Positions 1-12,113 of a stretch of DNA of 64,000 nucleotides are shown here, in pieces (positions within the stretch are counted from its first letter, which is position 1; the number at the start of each line of letters is the position of its first letter). Origin of the DNA: Microvelia longipes (Eukaryota > Arthropoda > Insecta > Hemiptera > Veliidae); assembly GCA_018340805.1 (NCBI GenBank), contig JACMZG010001914.1, positions 29,234,978-29,298,977 on the forward strand, read 5' to 3'. A program made the translations under genes and the position numbers. Under the pieces are notes generated by a model. It searched no databases. It saw nothing but the letters and a program-made list of their open reading frames with translations, and was not told where the DNA came from.

Positions 1-44
1 AATAAATTGTAAATAAAAAAATCTCTAAAGTTATTAAAATAAAT

Positions 45-162
45 TGTTGAAGAGCTTTCGCCCAGGGATCCTGAGCTTCTACATTTCTTAAAAATGAAAA
101 AGTTTTTTGCCATTTTTAAGAACTAAAGAAGCTCAGGATCCCTGGGCGAAAGCTCTTCAACA
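45..162. mobile_element. Short fold-back element with perfect 36-bp inverted arms
   Basis: Arms at 45-80 and 127-162 are exact reverse complements over 36 bases; the outer few bases and parts of the 46-base loop also pair imperfectly. The arm core AGAGCTTTCGCCCAGGGATC is much more GC-rich than its surroundings. A half copy lies at 43901-43970, so this is a dispersed element and not a chance palindrome. The perfect arms suggest a recent insertion or recent arm conversion. No coding capacity. A non-autonomous fold-back or MITE-like element is the best reading; no target-site duplication is obvious. Confidence 0.75.
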
Positions 163-349
163 TTTTATTTTCAATAAATTTAGATAAAAGGACTAATGCC
201 TTCATTAATTTAATTGCTATTTATTATTAGTTATTTATAGTGTCGTTTTTAATACGTTGCTCTAATGAATCTTGTAGAATACGGAAGTATACATCACTGG
301 AAGCACGTGAGGTCGTTTTTTCCCACCGAAAGGACATTATTCGGTTTTT

Positions 350-510
350 ATTTTTTCCTCATTTATACCATAGGTATATAGGAAAAGTATTAAATGTAAA
401 ATATGAAAAACCGGGATGTAGCATGAATTATCTGTTACAGATGTTTTTATGACCTCCTGAGTGGTTTTCGCAAACTTGTGTGTGTGTCTGTTATTATCCT
501 CAGTTATAAC
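350..510 (+). repeat. Family A dispersed repeat, partial copy
   Basis: Begins with the family's terminal hairpin, of the form CCTCATTTATACC then GGTATATAGGAAAAGTA. It continues through the GTTTTTATGACCTCCTGAG block into a GT-rich stretch. The same order of blocks recurs at about 5530, 18715, 22645, 45395 and 49988, and in reverse at 3690, 23120, 24690, 30080, 50600 and 57900. The 70-codon ORF here is only a translation of the repeat. Confidence 0.7.
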
Positions 511-1058
511 AAAGGAAGGTCCAACTGCTCAAAGGAAGATTAATCGATAAAAGACTAAGTTAAGTCTTTTTTTACATTTTAGTACAATATACCAATGTAT
601 TGTTTATGTTCATTAGTTAAAATAAAAATAATTTGTACTAGCAGACAACATTAAAATTTTTTGTATAAAAGCAAATACAGTCCAAAACGTTAAAAATTCA
701 CAAAAAGAACGATTAGAAAAATCATAAAAAATAATTACTAAACCATTTAGATTAATCCGATAATTTTTTATAAATTCAGTTTAAATTATATATCTGAAAT
801 ATCTAGCTATAAAAAATCATTCGCTAAAAATAAGCATTAACAGACAAAAATAAAACATTAAAAGCTTAATGAAAGTAATTTATACATTAGGTATTAATAC
901 AACAGGAATTTTAGCATGTAATGTTGTCCATTAGGGTTTCGTTGTTTTAGTCCCTAAAATAAATTATACATTAGAACGTTAATTAATACTTAATTACATC
1001 TCCCCTCTTTAGTAAATGATTTTTCTTGTTTTCCTTAATGACACGTTATTCATATATG

Positions 1059-1118
<60 letters not shown>

Positions 1119-1680
1119 TAGTGTACATAGAAAGGTTTGACTTAACTCCAATTTAAAACCATTTAAGATAAATTATGATAAATTTACTAGGTTTAAGAGA
1201 ATTTGATACAAATTGTTGTTTCCTAACGATTCTTCACCCAGTATATTTGCGGCGAATTACTTTCAAAATTCTTGATTTCTTGATTACGTTTTCAGTTAAA
1301 ACTCCATAACCTAAGCAGCTCCTTTACTAATTGTTACTCAATTTTTATATGAAATGAACTTCAATATTCTTAATGCAGTTTTACCGCATGAAGATTTTAA
1401 AACAAAAATTCTATTATAAGGACTTAACAAAAAGGTTTCTACTTAAATTTAAAAAAATATTTACTTGTATGTGTATTAAAGACATAATTGCAAAGATCTA
1501 GAATCTTCTCCACCTTTACTACTATATTATACTATGTGTATTAAATATTTTTCAGTTTTTAGAAATAGTTTAGAGTTCTCGAACCCAACAAGATTTTTAA
1601 CCTCATCTATGTTACAGCTGACACATTTTCGCCAAAATCTTAAAAGCTTAAAATTAAAACGTTTTAGTTAAAAAATGTAA
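511..1680. other. No gene seen; AT-rich spacer with a TA microsatellite
   Basis: No coding region, tRNA or recognisable element found. It holds a TA dinucleotide array at about 1051-1115; the rest is low-complexity AT-rich sequence. Confidence 0.6.
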
Positions 1681-2310
1681 GATAGGGAAGCTTCTTTACA
1701 CATTTGACAGCTTTTTCCTCTTTGAGTTTAAAGTATACGATAGGGAAGCTTTTGCACATTCCGCAGCTTTTTCTTCTTTGAGTTTAAAATATAAGATAGG
1801 GAAGCTTCTTTACACATTTGGCAGCTTTTTCTTCTTTGAGTTTAAAATGTAAGATAGGGAAACTTCTCTACACATTTGGCAGCTTTCCCTTTGAGTTTAA
1901 ATATAGATAGGGAAGTCTTTACACATTTGGCAGCTTTTCTTCTTTGAGTTTAAAATATAAGATAGGGAAGCTTCTTTACACATTTGGCAGCTTTTTCCTC
2001 TTTGAGTTTAAAATATAAAATAGGGAAGCTTCTTTACACATTTGGCAGCTTTTTCCTCTTTGAGTTTAAAATATTAGATAGGGAAGCTTCTTTACACATT
2101 TGGCAGCTTTTTCCTCTTTGAGTTTAAAATATAAGTTAGGGAAGCTTCTTTACACATTTGGCAGCTTTTTCTTCTTTGAGTTTAAAATGTAAGATAGGGA
2201 AGTATCTTTACACATTTGGCAGCTTTTTTTTCTCTTTGAGTTTAAAATATAAGATAGGGAAGCTTCTTTACACATTTGGCAGCTTGTTTTTTTCTTTGAG
2301 TTTAAATATG
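1681..2310. repeat. 58-bp minisatellite, about 11 units
   Basis: Units begin with GATAGGGAAGCTTC or a close variant at 1681, 1739, 1795, 1853, 1906, 1961, 2019, 2077, 2135, 2193 and 2253. Each also carries ACACATTTGGCAGC and CTTTGAGTTTAAAAT. Spacing is 53-60 bases, mostly 58. The second unit is the most diverged; the units from 1961 to 2192 are the most alike. A decayed partial unit follows to about 2355. Non-coding; the HindIII site AAGCTT is repeated in most units. Confidence 0.95.
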
Positions 2311-2355
2311 TTTCTTGTTTTTTTTTGAGTTATAAATATGATAGAGGAAAGTTTA

Positions 2356-3689
2356 GTTCCATACTTGAAAGCTTATTTATAAATGCTAAGAATGAAAATG
2401 CTTTAGGTATTGCAAATAGAACTCCTTATCTTATATTGTTTAGGTTGTCTTACTAAGCTATGTAGATAATGTAGGAAAAGAAATTCAAAGCTAAATGTCA
2501 AACGCATATAGTGAGCGATGCATTATTAAAACACATGGGGTGACATTGGATGCTAAACTTTAGCTATTGTGCCTGGAAATGACTTAGACTTGAACAACTT
2601 GCATAAATATTTGATTTTAATATGGCAACAGGAATATTTGCTTTGTGTGTAGACAGAGCATTGCTATTAAATCATGAAAATTGCCTTGTTTTAACGTCGA
2701 GCTGTAAACCCAACGTTTTTAAATTAACCATCTAATGTTTTACTTTAGAATCTAAGAAATATTTTAAAATCTTCTAGTCTTTACAGCCTATAAAATAGGT
2801 CCTGTCTATGTTATTTGGAATTTAGAAGATGCTAGTTTAGTTTAGTCGACTAAACTTGTTTGAAATATACAAACAATTATTAAAGTTCTGCGGATTGTAC
2901 AAACTTAGGATCTAATTTTGTTATAATAAAATTGTATTATCTATCTATAATCTATCATAAAATTCAGGCTCGGAGGTCCGCAAGCTGGGCCAATTTCCTT
3001 CATTGCTAACCAATCAAGTTCTTACTTATGTAATCAGTGTATTTTTTTATAGTCGGAACACTAAATTTAATGGCTCGTCAATTTTCCTGGATTTACTTGG
3101 TCCAAGAATAGCGATCTAAACAAAGTAAGTGTTAACATTGCCCTTCAGTTTATCTATTATTTGGTCAGGTTCTGTCCAAGCTATTCCATTGAGGTTAAAA
3201 AATCATCAGCTTGATATACTAGTTACTAGTATATCTTTGTTTAAACAAATTATTAGGCCACATAATGTAATAATGTATCTCGTTCAGTATTTTATAAAAC
3301 ATATCTTGTAATATTATTTTAGCTAAAAAATAGTTAATGTACTCTTTCATATTAGATTATATAAACATCAGATGTCATATTTTACATATCTCGCACAACA
3401 TTGACATCAATTATGTCTGTGAAATTTATAGTTAGCTCTTTTTAATAAAAATCTAGATTTAAATTACATTCATCATTAAAATTAGAGTTTTAATCTAATT
3501 TTAGTTCCATCTCTTAAAAATCTATCTGAATATGTGCGGAATTTGCTGCGCACAAACTTTAGAGAAAATTACTAGTTTGCTTTTAATTTAGATTAAAAGC
3601 TTTAATCTTTTAAAAGTCTCAAAATCTCAAAGTGAGAATTTACTTTAAATAAACCCTAATTTATATTATAAAAAATAATAATACTAGTA
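2356..3689. other. No gene seen
   Basis: AT-rich sequence with stops in all frames beyond short lengths. No tandem array, tRNA-like motif or recognised element found. The 60-codon ORF at 3129-3311 has no recognisable features. Confidence 0.55.
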
Positions 3690-4150
3690 GCGTACGGAGT
3701 ATCCCGAATTTTTTATCCGAAATTTTTTCTCGCCATGCAGTATCGCTACGCTAATTCTTACTACTTCTGACTACCTTATAAAGCGCTTATAAGTCCTCAG
3801 AATATAAAAATCACAAAATTTACTGCAGATCGTATTAGGACTCATTTTGCTCGTCCCAAAACAGTAAAATCATTTGTTTTATTCCCAATGGTCACCAATC
3901 CAATTTCGATTTTCACTATTTATTTAGTCCTTAAGGTTGATTTTTATACCATGTTTAAACTCTTTTCCATAAATCCACAGGGAGGTTTAATGCGAACACA
4001 CACATACACAAACATATACACATAGAAAACTTTAAAAAACCACTCAGGATGTGTTAAAAACACCTAAAACGAATTCAGGTGAAATGATTCAGGTGAAATG
4101 TCGATTTCGGATTTTTTCGCAAACACTATTGTCCAATATACGAGGATAAA
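3690..4150 (-). repeat. Family A dispersed repeat, decayed reverse copy
   Basis: Read on the minus strand it shares the family's order of blocks: a GT-rich stretch, GACATTTCACCTGAAT and the start-end motif. On the plus strand TTTCTCGCCATGCAG matches the block seen at about 24725 (TTTTCCTCGCCACATCAGG). CACTCAGGATGTGTTAAAAA is the reverse of the GACCTCCTGAG block. The copy is decayed, with indels. Confidence 0.55.
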
Positions 4151-5525
4151 TGAGAAAAAAGTAAAAAGTTACTGATGTGAAAAATCCAATATGCCTCAAA
4201 ACTTGAAAAGTAATAATAACAGACTAATAATTAAAAGTTTTATCTCAAAAAATAAAAATATTTCGTGAAAATGAAACTGAAATTATCACAAAAATAAAAG
4301 CTACTCAAAGTCTTAAAAACGCCTAAAACGAATCATCTTTGAAATCCCAGTTTTAAAATTTTAATTTAAAGACATTACTTTTCATATATAACGATGCTAT
4401 AAAAGAGGAAAATTAACAACTTTTTTTAGGAGCATGCTTAGGTTTAAAATTTAGTTATTTGAATTGACCTTTTTTTAAGGGTAATTAACGGATCATGAAT
4501 CTTATTTTTTAGTAATAAAAGTAAGTAAAACTGCTAAAGTTTCGGTGTTGGCAACTAGATTAAAATTTTTAGCCAAATATAATTTTAAGCATTTTTTAAA
4601 ATTATCTTGTATTATTATTTTAGCTAAAAAATAGTTTACGTGCTCTTACTTCGGTGAATTTAATCTTAACATCTTTACGAGACAATTACACTCTAAGAAA
4701 ACCTAGAGGAAAACCTAAAGGAAAATCCCAGCACTAAGCAAACAAAACGTGAAATAGGCTCAGAACCCTAATACTTAGGTTTAAAACCTAAATGTCTTAA
4801 TATTTTAGAATTCATTGTTTTAATAGGGTTGGGCTCCTTGAGTAGAAAGCATAATGCTCTTTAATCTCTCTTTAAATTATACTTAGAAATTCTTTGTATA
4901 ATATCATGTATTTATGTTTATAATTACTTGCGTCTTATATATAAAATTTAATTCCAATTAAACTAAAATTGATGTATATTATGCCTTATATTAACAATGT
5001 ACATTTACTTTAACATTACGTATACGTTAACACTACAATTTATGGTTGTATACATATGGGAAGCTAAATAGCAAGGTATTACAAATGACAGAAGGAACCC
5101 ATTGGAAAAACTGAAAATAACATTTATATAATAAAATGCTTGTTTTTAAACCATTTTACAACACAGTGACTTAAAAACTAAGTTTTAAATGCTTAAATAT
5201 GGTTATTAGTTTCAGAAAGTAACTCAAGCACTTAAAGTATTATTGTAAATTTATACGGAAAATCCTTTTTTGAAAATTATTTATATTTTGCTTGAAAATT
5301 TTCACTTTATTTATATTAAAGCTAGATTTAATGGAGTATAAATATAGAATAGTCATTATTAACGTAGTTAGTTCTTTAATATAATAAATTATAATACAAG
5401 ATAAAATTAATACCAAGTGCGTTTCAATACATGAGCACCGAGAATTTAAAGGGAGCAAGGTAAATTCATTTCCATTTTTTAGAGGAAATATGTAGAGTAA
5501 GAGGAAGAAAATTGTTATAAATAAA
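4151..5525. other. No gene seen
   Basis: AT-rich, repeat-poor by eye. The minus ORF of 72 codons near 5240-5458 has no recognisable motif and is treated as chance. Confidence 0.5.
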
Positions 5526-6020
5526 GAATACTTATCTATGTATATACAGTAGGTATATAGAATAAGTATTGTTTTGGACTAACAATCTGACACTGAGATT
5601 TCACCAGAATTATTCTTTTCAGATGTTGTAAGACCTTCGAAGTGGTTTTTACCAAGTTTCCTTTCTGTGGTTGTCTTCATAGTATCTCCCAGTGTGTTTG
5701 TGTTTATAGTATCTCCCAGTGTGTATCTGTATGTGTGTTTGTCTTCATAGTATCTCCTAGTGTGTATCTGTATGTGTGTTTGTCTTCATAGTATCTCCCA
5801 GTGTTTATCTGTATGTGCGTTTGTCTCCATAGTATCCCCAGTGTGTATCTGTATGTATGTCTGTCTTCATAGTATCTGCCAGTGTGTATTTGTATGTGTG
5901 TCTGTCTTCATAGTACCTGCCAGTGTGTATCTATATGTGTATATGTGTATCTGTTATCATATTATCTGTCAGTGTGTTTCTGTTATAGAAAAAAACTTTG
6001 TACATACATCTTTATGAATA
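5526..6020 (+). repeat. Family A copy containing an internal tandem array
   Basis: The left part has the family start (ACAGTAGGTATATAGAATAA), a GAGATTTCACC block and a GAAGTGGTTTTTACCAAG block. The right part resumes with CAGTGTGTTTCTGTTATAG, also seen at about 22809. The GT-rich middle of the family has been replaced by a 41-bp tandem array, annotated separately. Confidence 0.65.
5678..5990. repeat. 41-bp minisatellite, about 8 units
   Basis: CATAGTATCTCCCAGTGTGT or close variants recur at 5678, about 5704, 5746, 5787, 5828, 5868, 5909 and 5958. Spacing is mostly 40-42 bases; the first gap is short (26) and the last longer (49). Each full unit adds ATCTGTATGTGTG. The two overlapping ORFs here (85 and 71 codons, rich in Cys, Val and Ile) are periodic translations of the repeat, not genes. 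Confidence 0.9.
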
Positions 6021-6349
6021 ATTTTGCTTTAAGAATATGTAAGAGACATTTCACTCCCTTCATAGTTTTATCTAAGTCTGCTATTTGTGCATTTTAGCTA
6101 TTTTTGTGGGGTATTAAAATTGTGTATTTTCGTTTTAAATTGATGCTACGAATAAGCTTTAGAAGGAATTTCCCAAGAATCAGGTTTTCTTTTCCACATG
6201 TTAAAATATGTATAGTCATTAATGTGGCTAGATTTAGGGAAAATAAGAAATTTTGAAAAAAGTGAAAATATTTTAAATAATTTGTTTTCGCAAGTTAAAA
6301 AGTAGTTTTTAGCTAAATATGAATAGCTAAAAATGAATTAGTTGAGCTC

Positions 6350-6785
6350 CTAAATAAAATATAGAGGAAGAAAAACAAAATGAGATGCTGAAAAAATAAA
6401 GAAATAGAATGAAAATATGAGATATATTAAGAAGAATATAGAGAAAAAAATGGATGAAAAAATAAATGATTTGAAAAAATCAAGATAGATTAGGAGGATA
6501 AAATAAGAGAAGTAGAAAGGGTGGTTAATGATAAAAGTAATAATATAGACAGAGAAAGAAGAAAGAGATAAAGAAAGATACAGAAAAGTGAGTGAGGGAA
6601 TAAAATAGATACAAAGAAATAAAAATTAATAAACAAGAGACAAAAAATATAAATAAATTAATAAAAAATATTAAAGATAGGACAAGGTAAAGAGAACGAC
6701 ACAGGAAGAGAATTAAGAAAGAAAATAATGAGAAAGAGATGGATACAGAAAATAGGAGGGGAGAGAAAAACAGCTATATGTAGAG
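6350..6785 (+). repeat. Purine-rich, strand-asymmetric tract
   Basis: For over 400 bases the plus strand is mostly A and G with few pyrimidines, with repeats of GAAAGAAGAAAGAGA and AAATAAAT type. There is no fixed period and no ORF. It is low-complexity DNA whose neighbours on both sides have ordinary composition. Confidence 0.7.
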
Positions 6786-7845
6786 TAAATACAATGCAAA
6801 TATTATTCATAGGCTAAGGTTGGTGTTTTAGTAATTTCATTAGACTTTGTGATGAAGCAAAGGTTAGAAATCTTCATAAGCTTTCAAACTTTGTAATACT
6901 AAGCCTGAGAGAGCTAAGCGGGACAATGATCCGATTCCCTCCTAAAGCGAAACGTTTTAGTCTGTTTAGCCTTCAAAATTTAACAAGAATAAGCTGAGCG
7001 AGATTTGATCTTGTTATCCTAAGCATCTTTGTTTAGAAGAATTTGTATATGTTTAAAGAAAAGTAATTTAAAGAGTTTGTTATAAAAAGGTAACGCACTT
7101 TTTATAAACAACTTTTTCTTACGCAATTATCGTTAGTATTCGTTTAAGAGGCAAGTTAAATCTACAAGTTATTGTTAATAACTTTGTATAATTGAAGAAT
7201 CAGCATACTGTCAATATATGCTGTTGAATATTTATATGCAACAGCAAGCATGGACGGTACTGATTTTAATTGCCCCTTTAACTTGCTATAAATTACAACT
7301 TGTTTAATTTTAATTTCATTATTTTATTTCATCATAATTTCATATACTTTATATTTGTCTTATCAAAAAGTTCCAGCTGTTATGAATCAAAGGTCATAAT
7401 AAATTCTGTGAATTGAGAATGATTTTGTTTACCTTTGACCTTTTATTATTCATGGCAATATTTGAGTCAAATATTCTAAATATTGGCTAACCTAAGTAGC
7501 AGATTTATATAGATACTAACTCGGTCACACCAGATTATTTCTTAATTTAAGGCCCAGTGCATCTTTCCATCTTTTATATGCAACCAACACAATATTATAA
7601 ATAATTAAAGTATTAGCTACTGTCGGTACTTGCTGTTGGTGGCAAAATACTCTGTTTAAAAATGAAATACACCTTACATAGTAAAAAAATCGCTATTATC
7701 AAAAAAAGCAACATTAAGAATCGACGGCAGCTGATTCTCAACTGCTTTTTCAACTTTCGAGAAATATCCTCTTTAACCTCTTAAATTTTGATATAATTAT
7801 TGTTAAGATCATTCATAAATAATTCATAAATCATTCATAAAGTTC
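6786..7845. other. No gene seen
   Basis: AT-rich DNA. No tRNA-like, coding or tandem signal recognised. Confidence 0.5.
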
Positions 7846-8115
7846 TGTTGACGCTTTGCGGCGACATGGTTGTGGTCCTGTTGAAGTTAGTCGAATTGGT
7901 AACGGCAGACTGCCACGATATAAAGGACTTTCCAAACGTACAGGCTATCTCGGAACTTTTCCTGAACACGTCAGACTTGTATCGCTCGTCCTTAGGACAT
8001 GCAGTTCGTCAAATTTATACTGCAACACGTCTTCGTGCTTGCTTCGCTCGTCTTTAGGACTTACTTCATTGCTCTACAAATTATATCTTAAATGTTCTGT
8101 TCATGATTCATAATG
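7846..8115 (-). repeat. Family A fragment (distal part)
   Basis: On the plus strand ACAGGCTATCTCGGAACTTT and the repeated TCGCTCGTCCTTAGGAC and TCGCTCGTCTTTAGGAC blocks match, in order, the copy at about 24695-24860. The two Leu/Arg-rich ORFs here are translations of this repeat. Confidence 0.55.
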
Positions 8116-9544
8116 TGGCGCAGAAGCATTACTACTTGTTACTTAGTCGTTTGCGATTTTTTCAAAGAAAATGCGTTTATTTACTTTACAGTTCATACAA
8201 AACTATAGTCATTATTATAAAATCGGACATTTTTCGTACTATTATAACACTTAGATTATCTTAATTTTTTAAAACGTTTAAGCCTATTTCCTTTTAAAAA
8301 TTCAGAAACAATTGAGTAACAAGTAGTAATAGTAGATCAAGCTACTGCTCCAAGTTACAAATTAGAGCAGAATATTTAAGCAAAATATAAATGAAGAGCA
8401 AAGAAGCACGCATTTTAAAGGAAATTCAACTGGCTTGTAACCAAAATTATTTGGTTACTTAACGTGCTCTTTACATTATTTACTTTACAGAACAAAAAAT
8501 TAAATAAAAATTATAATTATTTGAAAAATGCTTATCGACCCCTCTGGCATAGACAGACATGAAGGCTACCATGTGACATAAAGTATAAAGTCTACCTTCT
8601 GTATTTAAGGTGTACAAACTTTCAGTCAGAGACGCTATTTTGAGTCAATACCGTCATTATAATATTTCCCCCTTTTAACAAAGAATAGTTTTCCATTTTT
8701 CGGCATTTTGGTCAACTTAGTGCAGTCGCATCGAATTCATGCCGATCTCATTCGCGCCCACGTCACAAGAAACATAAAAAAAAATTTCTCGGGGAAAATT
8801 TTAGTCTAGAATTTAGCAGATTCCGGTTTAATGAAGTCACACCAACCTGGTTTTCAATAGGTTTTGGGTTGTCCCCAATTTAATTTTTATACTAAGGTTG
8901 ATTTAAAAATATTACAACAGAAAGTTTTAATATTTTAAATGTTATAACCATAAAATGCTCGCACACCTTCCATCAATAAATCCATTAGACATTTCTAGCG
9001 TATTTACTTGAAGCTTGTTGCTAGCTTGTTGCATTACCAACTTTGCGTGCTAAGTCCCCTATATAAGCTTATATAAAGTATTATTGTACGCATGTTGCGT
9101 TACTTACATAGACTTAATATACTTAGTACATATTAATAGCCTTTAAAAATTAACAAAAGAATTTCACTTATAACTAAGAAGAATATATTATAAATATATT
9201 TTAACTTACAATTTTATTTTATATAATACTTAACATTTTAAGTTAAGCGTTAATACTTTAATTTTTTACTTTTACTCTTCTATCTTTTATGGTTATCGAT
9301 CGATATATATAATTAGGTTTGTTTTTGTGTTATCAGATCTAGAATAGGTATTATCACGCCATCATCGCATTACCCATCTAAACTCAAAGAGTACCTATAA
9401 TTTTGTTATTTTAGGTATTTTCTTACTTTTCTACTTATAAAATACTTTAGTTGTAATGATGTTAGAGTTGGTTGTGAGCTATTAGAGTTTCAAACTGTAA
9501 GAAATAACAAATTAAAACAAGCAGCCAAATGTAAAACGAAGCTT
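8116..9544. other. No gene seen
   Basis: AT-rich with one less AT-rich patch at about 8535-8770 that I cannot assign. No coding potential seen. Confidence 0.5.
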
Positions 9545-10452
9545 TATTTTTTTTTGGGGTTAAACCCGTAAAATCTCACTCAACTAATCCACCCTAGAGT
9601 TTGTACTCATCCAATCATCTAGGAAGCATATCCTCCGTACATGACGGCACATATGACTAGTCCAAAGTGTGTCTAGTCCACCTAGCCCAACAAGACTCAA
9701 TCTAAACTCACAGCTTAGGCTGGTGTCGAGACTAGCTTACTGTGGGCCTAGTTCATCTAGACCAGCTAAACTTTGGCTAGGCCCACCGCTAGTTTTACGC
9801 CGTCTACCGGTCCAAAAGTGTGCCTAGTTCATCTATTCTTACTAGCTCCTTTGATCATACTAGTCCCAATTGGCCCGCCCTCGTTTAACCAGTATCACCA
9901 ATCTCATGAGCTCCTCTAGAACCACCAGACTCTAGCTATGCTCACCGCTCTGGCTAATCCAGCGCCACCCAACAGAAAAATGTAGCACCTCGACGCCAGT
10001 GCGTGCACAAACTCATTCTATAGCCCTGACCTGAAAGTCAAAGTTCCGCAGTGCTACTAGGAGACTTATGTGTTCAAGAAACGAGCACTTCTTTCCCAGT
10101 CACTAACGCTATTCGTGTCGCCACCTTTACTTTTACTGACTATGTTTTAGGACATACGAAGGCTTAGTATATCTTTACTACCTTTATTTTCATCAGCCTG
10201 CAGAACCTTACATAAGGTTCTGGCGTTAAGGCACTTTTCGTGGCCTTAACAGAAACGTGATCCAACTTGTCTCAGATGAAACAGGAACCAACCCCGCATT
10301 CGCAGCCAAGGAAATCCCGTAAAACCCTGGCTGGGTTGGCCGACCTTGAATTCTAGCCCTTGCGAGTGCACAGTCAAGGGATAACCTCATGTTAAGGTCC
10401 CGCCTGGATTTGAACCCTCGACCTCCAGGTCGAAAGGTGGTAGGCTAGGCTA
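9545..10452 (-). mobile_element. GC-richer tRNA-headed retroelement, about 900 bp, with oligo-A tail
   Basis: This block is visibly GC-richer than the DNA on either side. Read on the minus strand its right end carries a Pol III B-box-like GGGTTCAAATCC (10404-10417). An A-box-like TAGCCTAGCCTACC lies just upstream (about 10438-10452), and its left end finishes in an oligo-A run (T run at 9547-9555 on the plus strand). A tRNA-like 5' head plus A tail is the layout of a SINE or SINE-LINE chimera. The A-to-B spacing is short, so the head is decayed. The interior has imperfect direct repeats (GTCCAAAGTGTGTCTAG at about 9659, GTCCAAAAGTGTGCCTAG at about 9812). No ORF. No clear target duplication. 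Confidence 0.5.
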
Positions 10453-10463
10453 TATATAATATA

Positions 10464-10554
<91 letters not shown>
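10451..10554. repeat. TA microsatellite
   Basis: About 100 bases of TA repeats with a few interruptions, abutting the tRNA-like head of the preceding element. Confidence 0.95.
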
Positions 10555-10558
<4 letters not shown>

Positions 10559-11524
10559 TTGTATAAACCTATACATTATAAGTTTATAAAAAGCTTTAGG
10601 ACTTGTCGTACAATTTAGTTAAATATTAAAAAGGTTGAAGGTAAGACTTAAGGGTGATATATTTATAACAAGTGATCAATAAAAGGCAGACTTAGTTCGA
10701 ATCAACAATAAAACATCTCTATTATTAATATAAAGAGAGAGAAAGATTTATTTGAACAAAATACTGTCTTTGTATACAATTCCAAGAAGGACTTCTTTTT
10801 CAAATCCAATTGTATCAGGGAAAATACTTGCAGATAGAAAGTCTTTAATTGTATATTTTTATTTTGTTCTTAGATTATTGGCAAACTAGATATATCTAGT
10901 TTATATTTGGACTATATGTGGGAAACTGCATTCAGTAGACGTCTTTCGATCTCAAAGTTGGGTAATTTTTATTGACGATTATAGGTCTGGAAAAACTTGT
11001 TTCCACAACAAGAGTCATCACGTACATTATCTTCTTAATTTTATTGTATTCTCATAAATTTAATTAAAAAAGTTGTTAAAAGCTTTTCGAGTATTTGTTA
11101 CATTTAATGTATTGTTAAATAATGAAACGTTTAATGCGCGAGAAGTGAATTATGAGTATTTTGTGATGTAAAAACAGCTAAAACCATAGAGATGTATTAC
11201 TAGAAGGGGTATACCATTTCAATACATAGAGAAGCTTAATATATATTTTTAGGACTCTTAGGGGCTAAGTGTAACCTTATTGAAACCTTCATTAAGATAG
11301 CGTTTTGTTGGGTTAAAATGAAGTTTACGGTTTAAGATTTTATGATTTCGATAACATAAACATGTTTTCGTGCTATGATTTTGGTTCATTCTAACATAGG
11401 TACGATTCTAACATAGGTACCTCCAATTTTTTTGACATAGGATATATGCATGTTTTTTCAGAGTATAAGATCGAGTATAAAAAGCTTACTTCAATGTTTG
11501 GCAGCTCTTTTCATCGAATATATA
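10555..11524. other. No gene seen
   Basis: AT-rich. One 35-base block at about 11247 (GGACTCTTAGGGGCTAAGTG) resembles one at about 33511 (GTGCTCTCAGGGGCTCTCTG, both followed by TAACCT), so an old dispersed repeat may be present. No gene. Confidence 0.45.
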
Positions 11525-12113
11525 CGAGCCGGTCAAAGAAACAGTGGTCATGGCGACTTTTTTTTTCGATTTTGATTATTTTCATAATATATACTATAGT
11601 AATATATTACTATAAGATTTATTAATATATTATTTTGAAAGTAATGTGGCTTTAAACGTCATAGAGAAATGTGTTATTCCGTTGAAAGGGATAATGGTAT
11701 AAATCTAAACTTCCTCCCACATCTGTTGGCGTAATCCTATAAAATATTTTTAATACACAGCTATACGAAATTCTTTAAGTTGGTAGCACTGACTGGGGAT
11801 AAGGCCTGCAGTTTTACGAACAATGCCAAACTATATAGGGGATAGTTAATTTAAGATAAAAATGTTAGCAGAAAAATAGAATTTATACTTTGATTTAAAA
11901 ATGGTCTTTTTAATAAGGCCCAATGGTAATAATTTCCGTAAGAAATAAAATTTCAATATTTCCCAATATGAAACATCAAAATAAACATTTAGAAACACCA
12001 AAAGATTTATCAAATATGTTTCAAAAAAAATTTTATTTTAGGTCAAACGTAAAAACTTCAATATCCGAAAATTAGTAAGGGCTTAGTTATACCACCGTTT
12101 CTCTGACCGGCTC
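11525..12113. mobile_element. MITE-like element with terminal inverted repeats, about 590 bp
   Basis: The left end GAGCCGGTCAAAGAAACAGT (11525 on) and the reverse of the right end, GAGCCGGTCAGAGAAACGGT (from 12113), match at 18 of 20 bases. TA lies near both outer edges (with one or two extra bases). There is no transposase ORF. The layout (short inverted ends, non-coding interior, near-TA flanks) fits a DNA-transposon-derived MITE; Tc1/mariner type is a guess from the TA alone. Confidence 0.6.

Noticed and set aside
1681..2310. CRISPR array
   Set aside because: The repeats are contiguous 58-bp units without unique spacers, in eukaryotic DNA.
5760..6097. Cysteine-rich small proteins
   Set aside because: Periodic translation of the 41-bp minisatellite in two frames; not toxin-like genes.
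7848..8113. Two overlapping ORFs of 69 and 85 codons
   Set aside because: Translations of a family A fragment that recurs at other sites with stops.
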